From: a virus
Length of the DNA stretch: 64,000 nucleotides
Virus record (IMG/VR): IMGVR_UViG_3300050035_000086
Location: 1-64,000 of that record
Strand: one strand, 5' to 3'
Each line of letters begins with the position of its first letter. Position 1 is the first letter of the stretch. A program made the position numbers and the translations under genes. The notes under the pieces were generated by a model. The model ran no database searches and had not been told where the DNA came from. It worked only from the letters and a program-made list of their open reading frames with translations. Below are positions 1 through 6,249 of the stretch, one piece after another.

Positions 1-172
1 TCAGTGACGTGTCATGATGTGTTGGCTGTCGCCACAAGAGTCTGACCTAAGAGCCCGATTCCAGCCTCGAAGCAATTTGATCTGAAAGACCGCGACACCT
101 GCGGCAGCGTTCCGAAGTTGATCGACTCGGGACGAGTGGTGCGACGGCGGGGAGAGACCACGCTGCTATTTT

Positions 173-248
173 GTGGGTTGAGCTAGTATGGTTATAGCGA
201 TCCGTTGAAGCCGGATAGAAATCCGTTCGATTCGGATAACCCGCACCA
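173..248 (+). tRNA. tRNA-Phe (GAA)
   Basis: Acceptor GTGGGTT pairs with AACCCGC followed by ACCA. Anticodon stem ATCCG/CGGAT encloses loop TTGAAGC, with anticodon GAA at 207-209. The T-arm is atccg-ttcgatt-cggat. CCA is encoded. First clear gene of the array. Confidence 0.93.
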
Positions 249-249
249 T

Positions 250-325
250 CAGGGTATAGTGTAGGCTGCTAACATCCCGCGCCTGGAACGCGGTGTCCGA
301 GGTTGAAATCCTCGTACCCTGACCA
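250..325 (+). tRNA. tRNA-Pro (TGG), C33
   Basis: Acceptor CAGGGTA/TACCCTG plus ACCA. Anticodon stem CCGCG/CGCGG with loop CCTGGAA, anticodon TGG at 284-286. The residue before the anticodon is C where nearly all tRNAs have U. T-arm cgagg-ttgaaat-cctcg. Confidence 0.88.
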
Positions 326-333
326 AGTTTAAC

Positions 334-408
334 GGCCCTGTAGTATAACGAACAGAACATCGGTCTACGAAACCGAAGATCGCAGTTTAAGTCTGCGCGG
401 GGCTACCA
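334..408 (+). tRNA. tRNA-Arg (ACG)
   Basis: Acceptor GGCCCTG/CGGGGCT with G-U pairs, then ACCA. Anticodon stem TCGGT/ACCGA with loop CTACGAA, anticodon ACG at 367-369. T-arm cgcag-tttaagt-ctgcg. Confidence 0.9.
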
Positions 409-414
409 AGTTTT

Positions 415-488
415 GCCGGGTTCAGTTAGTGGCAGGCTGTCTGATTCCAAACCAGACTACGTGGGTTCGATTCCTACACTCGGTGCCA
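415..488 (+). tRNA. tRNA-Trp (CCA)
   Basis: Acceptor GCCGGGT/ACTCGGT, discriminator G, CCA encoded. Anticodon loop TTCCAAA, anticodon CCA at 447-449, with one mismatch at the loop end of the stem. T-arm gtggg-ttcgatt-cctac. Confidence 0.85.
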
Positions 489-493
489 TTTTC

Positions 494-571
494 GCCAGTG
501 AAGCTCATAAGGATGAGCAAGCCTCTCATAAAGGCGAGGAAGCTACGGTTCGAGTCCGGCGACTGGCACCA
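494..571 (+). tRNA. tRNA-Met-like (CAT)
   Basis: Acceptor GCCAGTG/GACTGGC with a mismatch at the seventh pair, then ACCA. D-stem GCTC/GAGC. Anticodon loop CTCATAA with CAT at 527-529. The T-stem is weak, about 3 pairs. A CAT anticodon can mean elongator Met, initiator, or lysidine-modified Ile. Confidence 0.8.
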
Positions 572-577
572 AGTTTT

Positions 578-671
578 GGGCGATAGCATCGGCTGTGCGG
601 GGAACCCTTATAAAGTTCCGAAAGCGCCAGATTAGCGCAACGGTCGGGATCGACACCCGAGTCGCCTACCA
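578..671 (+). tRNA. long tRNA-like gene, isotype uncertain
   Basis: Acceptor GGGCGAT/GTCGCCT plus ACCA and a T-arm tcggg-atcgaca-cccga. The gene is 94 nt, with an extra region holding its own hairpin (gcgc-cagatta-gcgc). The anticodon stem GGAAC/GTTCC closes a 9-nt loop (606-614). The central triplet is TAT (609-611), which would read Ile AUA, but a long variable arm is not expected for Ile. Confidence 0.55.
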
Positions 672-672
672 C

Positions 673-749
673 GGGTCGTAAGCATTGATGGTCAGATGCA
701 CCCGACTCTTAATCGGAAGAGCAGGATTCGAGTTCCTGACGACCCACCA
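673..749 (+). tRNA. tRNA-Lys (CTT)
   Basis: Perfect acceptor GGGTCGT/ACGACCC plus ACCA. Anticodon loop CTCTTAA, CTT at 708-710. T-arm cagga-ttcgagt-tcctg. Confidence 0.9.
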
Positions 750-801
750 ATCTTAAAGGAAATTGCAATGCGAAAATGCGAAGACAAATCGGATAAACAA
801 C

Positions 802-877
802 GGGGTCGTCGCATAGAGGCAACTGCAACGAACTTTTAATTCGAAAGACGTGAGTTCGAATCTCACCGGCCCCACCA
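802..877 (+). tRNA. tRNA-Lys (TTT)
   Basis: Acceptor GGGGTCG/CGGCCCC plus ACCA. Anticodon loop CTTTTAA, TTT at 835-837. T-arm gtgag-ttcgaat-ctcac. With the Lys-CTT gene it covers both lysine codons. Confidence 0.9.
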
Positions 878-881
878 TTTT

Positions 882-957
882 GGCCCCTTAGCTCAGCGAA
901 CAGAGCAGTCCGTTTCTACCGGAAAGGTCGAGAGTCTGAATCTCTCAGGGGTCCCCA
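882..957 (+). tRNA. tRNA-Arg (TCT)
   Basis: Acceptor GGCCCCT/AGGGGTC, discriminator C, CCA encoded. Anticodon loop TTTCTAC, TCT at 915-917. T-arm gagag-tctgaat-ctctc. Confidence 0.88.
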
Positions 958-963
958 AGTTTT

Positions 964-1042
964 GACCCCGTATCTCCCTCGTTTCCTAAACGAGAAAGAG
1001 TAAAAGGAAATGATGCCAGTTCGATTCTGGTCGGGGTTCCCA
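964..1042 (+). tRNA. D-arm-less tRNA-like gene, Arg (CCT) anticodon
   Basis: Acceptor GACCCCG/CGGGGTT then CCCA, and a normal T-arm gccag-ttcgatt-ctggt. Only 7 nt separate the acceptor from a perfect anticodon hairpin CTCGT-TTCCTAA-ACGAG (CCT at 985-987), so no D-arm fits. About 20 unpaired nt follow where the variable loop should be. Confidence 0.6.
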
Positions 1043-1045
1043 ATT

Positions 1046-1122
1046 GCCGCCGTACCGGTTTGGATTCCGAATCCAAGGGCCGTAGATGAATCAGGCAGGT
1101 TTGAATCCTGTCGGCGGCTCCA
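1046..1122 (+). tRNA. D-arm-less tRNA-like gene, Arg (CCG) anticodon
   Basis: Perfect acceptor GCCGCCG/CGGCGGC, discriminator T, CCA encoded. The anticodon hairpin TTGGA-TTCCGAA-TCCAA (CCG at 1067-1069) begins 7 nt after the acceptor, with no D-arm and a long unpaired stretch before the T-arm. Same unusual layout as its upstream neighbour. Confidence 0.6.
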
Positions 1123-1127
1123 GTTTT

Positions 1128-1205
1128 GCCGGGTTGGTGTGAGTGGTCTAAACCGTTTCCCCTACAAGGAAAATTTCGCTGGTTCAAATCCAGCACCCGG
1201 TACCA
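1128..1205 (+). tRNA. tRNA-Val (TAC), C33
   Basis: Acceptor GCCGGGT/ACCCGGT plus ACCA. Anticodon stem TTTCC/GGAAA with loop CCTACAA, TAC at 1163-1165 and C at position 33. T-arm gctgg-ttcaaat-ccagc. Confidence 0.85.
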
Positions 1206-1210
1206 TTTAT

Positions 1211-1284
1211 GGGCGACTCGTCCAATGATAGGACCCTCCCCCGATTAGGGAGATATTGCGGTTTGAGTCCGTGGTCGCCTACCA
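1211..1284 (+). tRNA. tRNA-Ile (GAT), C33
   Basis: Acceptor GGGCGAC/GTCGCCT plus ACCA. D-stem GTCC/GGAC. Anticodon stem CTCCC/GGGAG with loop CCGATTA, GAT at 1243-1245 and C at position 33. Confidence 0.87.
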
Positions 1285-1289
1285 AGTTT

Positions 1290-1363
1290 GCGCGGTTGGT
1301 ATATTGCTTGTGCCCTGGTCCTCCAAACCAGAGAAAGGGGTCGAATTCCCCTACTGCGCTCCA
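1290..1363 (+). tRNA. tRNA-Gly (TCC), C33
   Basis: Acceptor GCGCGGT/ACTGCGC, discriminator T, CCA encoded. Anticodon stem CTGGT/ACCAG with loop CCTCCAA, TCC at 1322-1324 and C at position 33. Last tRNA of the array. Confidence 0.88.
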
Positions 1364-1368
1364 TCTTA

Positions 1369-1383
1369 GTCCAGATAATGGAC
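1369..1383 (+). repeat. dispersed palindrome GTCCAGATAATGGAC, exact
   Basis: Exact copy between the last tRNA and the first late gene. The family has 5-bp arms GTCCA/TGGAC around GATAA. Confidence 0.95.
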
Positions 1384-1464
1384 GCCCATCGAGACTCCGT
1401 TTGAGTCCGCGAAGTACAGTGGGGCCGTCGCCCCAAAACAACTAACCCCACAAAGGATAAACAC

Positions 1465-2097
1465 ATGGCATCTCAAGATACTTCTATCGGTTACGCAAAC
1501 GGATTGTTTGTTCAGTCCATCACCACTGGAACAGAAACTGCTCTCCTTGTTCCCGCAACGGCTGGAATTTTTCCCGGACTTCCCGGCCCTGATCAGCCTG
1601 CTAGCACTGGCCTAGATATCGGCGTTCCCCCGGATGTTCAGTTCGGTGTGTGGGACGGACACCCGTTCAAGGTGCTCGTAGCTGGTAAGATCAATACAGG
1701 CGCTTCGATCACGTTCCTCGCCAATCTGTATTACGTGCCCGCCGCTATCGCCACTGCCCAGACCGCCGCTACTTTGGCAAACGATACAGTTGTTGTGTCA
1801 AACGCAGCGTCTGCTGCTTTCTCTGGGGCCGGTAACTTTGTTACGGAAGCAGAGTTCTTGTGGGATTCTGTTTCTAAGAAGTTGGTTGGTTTCGTGACAG
1901 CTAGTCAGGTAAACGGCGTTAACATCGCTGCCAACTCTGGAACCGCCGGAACTAACGTGGCAACCTCTGTTGTTACAGTAACATACACCGCCGGAACGAC
2001 CCCAAATCCGTTGAACTTCATTCCTTCGTTTACCTTTGGCACGGCAAACGCGGCGAACACTGTACAGTTGACGGAGTTCACTATTACTCGCGCCTAA
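1465..2097 (+). CDS. putative virion (decoration-like) protein, paralogue of 24794-25483
   Basis: 210 residues, rich in Ala, Thr and Val with no charged domain, signal peptide or membrane span, as expected of a beta-rich surface protein. Its C-terminal half carries EFLWDSVSKKLVG, which aligns with SLIWDAVSGKLNG in the protein at 24794. Both end in a similar Phe-rich strand followed by a Glu-x-x-Ile/Leu pattern. I infer two copies of one virion protein family. It starts after an AAAGGA site, directly behind the tRNA array, and ends in front of a strong hairpin. A head decoration role is a guess. Confidence 0.75.
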   Translation: MASQDTSIGYANGLFVQSITTGTETALLVPATAGIFPGLPGPDQPASTGLDIGVPPDVQFGVWDGHPFKVLVAGKINTGASITFLANLYYVPAAIATAQTAATLANDTVVVSNAASAAFSGAGNFVTEAEFLWDSVSKKLVGFVTASQVNGVNIAANSGTAGTNVATSVVTVTYTAGTTPNPLNFIPSFTFGTANAANTVQLTEFTITRA

Positions 2098-2107
2098 TAA
2101 CAACCCA

Positions 2108-2127
2108 CGGGGGTCTTCGGACCCCCG
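2108..2127 (+). terminator. UUCG-capped hairpin after the first late gene
   Basis: Stem CGGGGGTC/GACCCCCG closed by a TTCG tetraloop, 10 bp after the stop codon. No T-tract follows, so it may act as an mRNA stabiliser or partial terminator rather than a full intrinsic terminator. Confidence 0.6.
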
Positions 2128-2139
2128 ACTGGAGACCAA

Positions 2140-2361
2140 ATGGACACCTTCATTGAAGCAGTATGCGGCGTTCTATTTGTTCTAGCGGTTCTGTTCGCGG
2201 TTGATCGGAGTCTTTGGATCAAGGAAATCGAGACCGACTTGAACAACTTTTTGGGCGATTCTTTAGCTGCTCGTGATATGGCTGAAGATTCAGTTCGAGT
2301 ACACTATCAAGCACAAGCTAGTGCTATTAAAGCACTTATCAGAAAACATTTCAAGCTGTAG
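2140..2361 (+). CDS. small single-span membrane protein
   Basis: 73 residues. Residues 4-22 are hydrophobic (AVCGVLFVLAVLFAV), followed by a charged helical tail. GGAG site upstream. Function not recognised. It lies between two presumed virion genes. Confidence 0.65.
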   Translation: MDTFIEAVCGVLFVLAVLFAVDRSLWIKEIETDLNNFLGDSLAARDMAEDSVRVHYQAQASAIKALIRKHFKL

Positions 2362-2369
2362 AGGAATAC

Positions 2370-2702
2370 ATGGCGAACTCACTTAATACGCTGCCTGCGG
2401 TCATTGACACAGATATTACTTCGTGGAGGACTGCCTCCGGTTATTTACAAGGAGTTCGAGTTATAAAGATCACCCTGGCGGTGGGGGCGAGTGCTGCTTC
2501 CTCCGCTGGGGTTATTTCTATTACAGCCCCCTCTGATAACTCCTTGCTTTGTTACCCAATGCTCGTTCCTGCTGGTCAACCTGCTTACACCGTTTTGTAC
2601 AACGAAAACCAGGACGTCTCCGGAGTCGAGACCTGGAGAGACTTTGCGGTTACAGGACTGACCGCTACTGGCACAAGACTGTTTGTCTGGTACAAGGTAT
2701 AG
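2370..2702 (+). CDS. hypothetical small beta-rich protein
   Basis: 110 residues, Ala/Thr/Ser-rich with few charges, similar in composition to the virion proteins around it. The start ATG follows a GAGGA site. Not recognised. Position suggests a minor virion component. Confidence 0.65.
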   Translation: MANSLNTLPAVIDTDITSWRTASGYLQGVRVIKITLAVGASAASSAGVISITAPSDNSLLCYPMLVPAGQPAYTVLYNENQDVSGVETWRDFAVTGLTATGTRLFVWYKV

Positions 2703-2707
2703 TCCAG

Positions 2708-4144
2708 ATGAAAAAACTTCTTTTGTTTCTCTTTGTTCTCGCTCTTGCCAGTCCATTATCTGGACAAGTTCCTGTGTTTCCGCAGGCGGCTGCGACCGCC
2801 ACCAGCATCTCTGGAGGAGGGGCGGGGGCTCAGCCCTACCAAACAGCCGCTAGTACGACCTCCTTTGTCTATCCGGCAACCGACGCAAATATGCTCACGA
2901 TGGACCTAAACCGCACCGACAGCTATACGGAACGCGGCACAATCGAGTGGCCCTACAAGAACCTTTCCACGCTGGTCATCCCAAGCACGGGATTAGCGTC
3001 GATCTTCTCCAGTCCAAATGCTTCTTATTCAAACCCTACCGCCGTTACTCTCCCCGCAATTCCCATCACGATATACGGCAACAATTCGACGTGGACTCCG
3101 ACAGGTGGGCTTACCGTCGCGGCTAAGATCATTTCCTACGATTTGATCGACGGCGCGGCTGTGACATACAACTACGCGGGTACTGAGCGTAGCGAGAAGC
3201 ATGGCGGGGCATTTCTCGGAAACGTCAATCTTACTCAAGGGTATCTTCATGCGTTCGGCACGAATCTAAGCGGAAACAGCAACACTTTCACGGTAGGCGG
3301 GGCTTCGACCGCCGCGTTGCTTTATGGAGAGGCAATTACCGGAAGCCAGAAGATTACATCGGGAGGTCCGGGGGCGTTAATTGCCCTGTACAACCCAAAC
3401 ATGACTAAGTCGAGCGGCTATAACGTCGATATGACCTCTGGTGGCCAGTTGCTTTTGAGTGGCGCACTGCTGAACACGGTTGCGGGAACCGCGAACATAT
3501 ATCTTCCGACAGCCAATACGTTGTCAACTGTCCACGCAATCAGCGGCCTCATTGTTGGAACGGGAACCGGCGTCAACTGCGTAAATGGCACGACTACCTA
3601 CGTGGTCTATGGGTTTAACCTCGCTCCGATCACGAATTGCACCCTTGTTCCCGGCTACCAGGGGCCGACAGCTTTCCAAGGGGCAATATCCGTACCAGCG
3701 GCAACGGGAATCTCTAGCGTAACAACCGGAACAGCGGCTAGTGCTGGATATGTCGGGCAGGTTCTTTCCTCAAAGATTTCTAGCGGTTCGGCAGTATCCG
3801 AATCAACCGGGGCCACAGTAAACGTCACGAGCTTGACGCTTACGGCGGGCGATTGGGACGTTGAGGGTTCGGTGGTTTTCAAGCCATCAAGTGTGACTAT
3901 TCCGTCTGGATACAACGCGTGGATAGGAATCAATTCGACATCTGTCACGATTCCCTCTGATGGTACCGAAGTGGCTGTCACGCCTGGAACCGAATCTAAT
4001 CAAAGCTCTGGTTTTGGGGGATCAATTCCAAGACAGATTTATAACGTGTCAACTTCCACGACGGTTTATCTTGTTGCGCAATCCAACTTTACGGCAGGCT
4101 CTATGGGAGTTTATGGATACCTGACGGCGCGGAGAGTTCACTAA
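2708..4144 (+). CDS. tail-fibre-like protein with signal peptide and C1q-like head
   Basis: 478 residues from the ATG at 2708; an upstream in-frame extension lacks a good start and overlaps the previous gene. Residues 1-19 form a Sec-type signal peptide (MKKLLLFLFVLALAS). The middle is Gly/Ser/Thr/Ala-rich fibre-like sequence. The last 100 residues (LTAGDWDVEG ... TVYLVAQSNF ... YLTARRVH) match the jelly-roll tip seen at the C-terminus of many phage fibres. A signal peptide on a virion protein is odd: it would be exported, or the segment serves another purpose. A palindrome copy encodes PLSG just after the predicted cleavage site. Confidence 0.75.
   Translation: MKKLLLFLFVLALASPLSGQVPVFPQAAATATSISGGGAGAQPYQTAASTTSFVYPATDANMLTMDLNRTDSYTERGTIEWPYKNLSTLVIPSTGLASIFSSPNASYSNPTAVTLPAIPITIYGNNSTWTPTGGLTVAAKIISYDLIDGAAVTYNYAGTERSEKHGGAFLGNVNLTQGYLHAFGTNLSGNSNTFTVGGASTAALLYGEAITGSQKITSGGPGALIALYNPNMTKSSGYNVDMTSGGQLLLSGALLNTVAGTANIYLPTANTLSTVHAISGLIVGTGTGVNCVNGTTTYVVYGFNLAPITNCTLVPGYQGPTAFQGAISVPAATGISSVTTGTAASAGYVGQVLSSKISSGSAVSESTGATVNVTSLTLTAGDWDVEGSVVFKPSSVTIPSGYNAWIGINSTSVTIPSDGTEVAVTPGTESNQSSGFGGSIPRQIYNVSTSTTVYLVAQSNFTAGSMGVYGYLTARRVH
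2751..2765 (-). repeat. dispersed palindrome, exact, in coding sequence
   Basis: Exact copy in reverse orientation, read in frame as PLSG at the end of the signal peptide of the 2708 gene. Confidence 0.95.
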
Positions 4145-4168
4145 CCTAAGATTTAAGAAAGGTACAAA

Positions 4169-4348
4169 ATGAAGAATGATTCGAAGATCGAAAAGAAGTC
4201 CTCGAAAGTAGCGGCGAAGTCTGCTAAGAAGTCTGAGAAGGCGGAAGAGAAGGCCGAGAAGAAAATCGGCTCCGTGAAGATAAAAATCAAGGCCAAAGCC
4301 TCGACTCCTGAGCAGGCCAAGAGTATGCTGAAGAAAGCAATCAAGTAA
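4169..4348 (+). CDS. small lysine-rich basic protein
   Basis: 59 residues, about one third Lys, with alternating Lys/Ala/Glu blocks like histone H1-type tails, then a short segment ending AKSMLKKAIK. AAGAAAGG site 5' of the ATG. Could bind nucleic acid; no specific family recognised. Confidence 0.65.
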   Translation: MKNDSKIEKKSSKVAAKSAKKSEKAEEKAEKKIGSVKIKIKAKASTPEQAKSMLKKAIK

Positions 4349-4356
4349 TTTAACCC

Positions 4357-4371
4357 GTCCATTATCTGGAC
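4357..4371 (-). repeat. dispersed palindrome, exact
   Basis: Exact copy in the 35-bp gap between the lysine-rich gene and the next start, just before its AAGGA site. Confidence 0.95.
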
Positions 4372-4383
4372 AAAGGAATAATC

Positions 4384-4710
4384 ATGGCAGAGTCAAGAGC
4401 CAAATCCGGCATGGGTGGAAAGTCCGGAAAGAAATCTTCCAAAAAGTCGGGTCACATTCATGAGACCCATATCCGCCACTACAAGAGCGGCGGGCACGAA
4501 GTAACCCACCACTACAAAGATGACGCCGGAAATATTACCCCAGGTGATCCGGATATGATGGCGGACAAAGCGGCCCTTATGGCACACCTTCAGAATACGA
4601 TTCCCGACAATGGATCAGCGCAAGCAGCCCCCACAGGACCTCCTCAAGCCGCTGATGCCTCCCAACAGCAAGTAGCTCCTTCGCAAGCTCAAGCCCCTCA
4701 AGGTATGTAA
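4384..4710 (+). CDS. hypothetical protein with Lys/His-rich N-terminus
   Basis: 108 residues. Residues 9-25 are Gly/Lys/Ser-rich and 24-45 contain many His (HIHETHIRHY, HHYKDD), possibly metal binding. The last 40 residues are Gln/Ala/Pro-rich and disordered. The stop codon touches the next ATG. Not recognised. Confidence 0.6.
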   Translation: MAESRAKSGMGGKSGKKSSKKSGHIHETHIRHYKSGGHEVTHHYKDDAGNITPGDPDMMADKAALMAHLQNTIPDNGSAQAAPTGPPQAADASQQQVAPSQAQAPQGM

Positions 4711-5397
4711 ATGACACTCGCACACAAATTGACGGCAGCGGCGGCAATCGTTCTACTCGTGCTTTTGGTAGTTGGCGGAATTGCGTGGAGACAGGACCAT
4801 AAAGCCCTGTCACAATCTAAGGCGGTTGAATCTGCACAAAAACCAATTATTGCGCAAGCGACTGCTGACAAGGTGGTGACGACCTCCGATCTTACCAAAG
4901 CTCTGGCCGCGATTCAGCAGCAAAGAACCGTAGTAGTTACTGTCCCGCAAGCCGCCGCCGCAATCGCCCAGGCTATTCCAAATCTTCCTCAGCAAGTCCA
5001 AGTTCAAAACGTACCCGCTACGGCAACGACTCCAGAATCCCAAAGCCTAGTCATTCCCCAAGCCGATATTCCGGCCTTTCAAAAATACAAGTTAGATTGC
5101 GATGAATCGAACGCAAAACTACTGGCTTGTGCCAAGAACGCTGTTGATGACAAGACTATCCTAACTGCGACTGAGAAAGAGCGTGATTCTTGGAAACAAA
5201 CTGCCCAAGGCGGAACCTTCTGGACACGTCTCGGATCTGGGTTGAAACACTCAGGGTGCGGAGCGGCGGGAGGGTTGGTTGGCGTAGAAACTGCCCAATC
5301 TAGAAACGCTACTCCAATGACTGGTATTACCGCTGGGGCAGCAACTTTTGGAGGGTGCGAAGTTTTATCTTACTTTTTAGGGAGACGCCACAAATGA
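4711..5397 (+). CDS. membrane-anchored protein, spanin-like candidate
   Basis: 228 residues. N-terminal membrane span at about 6-25 (AAAAIVLLVLLVVGGIAW), a long Gln/Ala-rich helical middle, a Cys-containing segment (DCDESNAKLLAC), and a weakly hydrophobic Gly-rich C-terminus. It starts directly on the previous stop and overlaps a holin-like gene by 4 bp. The context and N-in topology fit an inner-membrane spanin, but no Rz signature is visible. Confidence 0.5.
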   Translation: MTLAHKLTAAAAIVLLVLLVVGGIAWRQDHKALSQSKAVESAQKPIIAQATADKVVTTSDLTKALAAIQQQRTVVVTVPQAAAAIAQAIPNLPQQVQVQNVPATATTPESQSLVIPQADIPAFQKYKLDCDESNAKLLACAKNAVDDKTILTATEKERDSWKQTAQGGTFWTRLGSGLKHSGCGAAGGLVGVETAQSRNATPMTGITAGAATFGGCEVLSYFLGRRHK

Positions 5398-5711
5398 ATG
5401 GTAATTGGGCGGCTGGTTTTTTAAGGTCGCAACTCTCAGACAAAGATGGAACTGTTAGCAACACCCGAGTCCTGTTAGCTCTGGTTGTTAGTCATATACT
5501 AGCTTGGATCAGCGCTCTAGTTTGTCTATACGCTTGGTTTACTTTCAAGACACACACCCCCGTTACGATGACCGATATTGTGACATTTTTGGGGTCTGTT
5601 ACTGTATTCGCTACGTCTCTCTGCGGGACGTTGCAACTCATCAAAACCGGCGGAGACGCCGTTAACAACCGAGCGCCGAATGCTCCTCCTCAGATTCTGC
5701 CGCCCGCATAG
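5394..5711 (+). CDS. holin-like membrane protein
   Basis: 105 residues from the ATG in the ATGA overlap with the upstream gene. Two membrane spans (about residues 25-47 and 57-79) joined by a short loop, then a polar Pro-rich tail. Size, spans and position next to a candidate spanin suggest a two-span holin. Holins share little sequence, so the assignment rests on topology. Confidence 0.55.
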   Translation: MNGNWAAGFLRSQLSDKDGTVSNTRVLLALVVSHILAWISALVCLYAWFTFKTHTPVTMTDIVTFLGSVTVFATSLCGTLQLIKTGGDAVNNRAPNAPPQILPPA

Positions 5712-5720
5712 GAGATTCAA

Positions 5721-5855
5721 ATGAGTTTTGTAATCACAGCAGTAGTTGCTTTTACCGCTGGAGTAGTTCTTACCCTTTTCTACCGTAAACAGGTCGAGAA
5801 GAAGCTCCACGACGAAAAGAACGCAATCCTCGCCGAAGTCAAGAACAAAATCTAA
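5721..5855 (+). CDS. very small membrane protein with charged tail
   Basis: 44 residues: one span at 3-20 (FVITAVVAFTAGVVLTLF) then YRKQVEKKLHDEKNAILAEVKN, a short coiled-coil-like tail. TAGGAG site 8 bp upstream. Part of the lysis-like cluster 4711-5855; exact role unknown. Confidence 0.65.
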   Translation: MSFVITAVVAFTAGVVLTLFYRKQVEKKLHDEKNAILAEVKNKI

Positions 5856-5876
5856 TAACCCCTAGAGGGAACTGAT

Positions 5877-6083
5877 TTGACTTTCGAAGTTCTGGAAAGA
5901 CTCAGATTGTTTGTGGGCGGTCACCGGCAAAAATCGTTGATGGCCGCGCAAAATTCTCGGCTTAATGGATACAAGTCAGTTGCCTTAGAGCACGAGAATG
6001 AAGCGGCACTAGCTGCGGTAATTCTTCAAGATTTAGCGAACGAAAAAGGAACTAGTTATGCCAATCCGAAAACCAACTACTAA
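5877..6083 (+). CDS. hypothetical 68-residue protein
   Basis: TTG start 7 bp after an AGAGGG site; an internal ATG at 5941 is a possible shorter start. Helical, charged, no known motif. Its 3' end overlaps the next gene by 26 bp, which supports translational coupling. Confidence 0.5.
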   Translation: MTFEVLERLRLFVGGHRQKSLMAAQNSRLNGYKSVALEHENEAALAAVILQDLANEKGTSYANPKTNY

Positions 6084-6240
6084 AGTTGGGAAGCAGAAAG
6101 CCGTTAAGGGCGTGATGGAAGAATTTAAAGCAGGAAAACTGCACTCAGGGTCCAAGAAAGGACCCAAGATCACAAACCCAAAACAGGCAATCGCTGTGGC
6201 ATTATCCGAGAGCGGACAATCAAAATCCAAAAAGAAGTAA
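6058..6240 (+). CDS. DUF6496-like basic protein
   Basis: 60 residues with the pattern VKGVMEEFKAGKLHSGS ... ITNPKQAIAVALSES and a Lys-rich tail, as in the small DUF6496 family of bacteria and phages. Its function is unknown. AAGGA site before the ATG; lies directly upstream of the terminase. Confidence 0.75.
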   Translation: MPIRKPTTKVGKQKAVKGVMEEFKAGKLHSGSKKGPKITNPKQAIAVALSESGQSKSKKK

Positions 6241-6249
6241 GGATCAGTC

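Noticed and set aside
1-172. A further tRNA or gene upstream of tRNA-Phe
   Set aside because: No complete cloverleaf, CCA end or credible reading frame; nothing could be supported there.
768-839. Short ORF with a ribosome-like site between two tRNA-Lys genes
   Set aside because: It runs into the tRNA-Lys (TTT) gene and has no recognisable product.
1421-1437. GGGGCCGTCGCCCC hairpin as a terminator after the tRNA array
   Set aside because: Short stem and no T-tract; a processing or attenuation role cannot be shown.
945-1466. Longer ORFs on both strands across the tRNA array
   Set aside because: They coincide with well-folded tRNAs and have no coding features.
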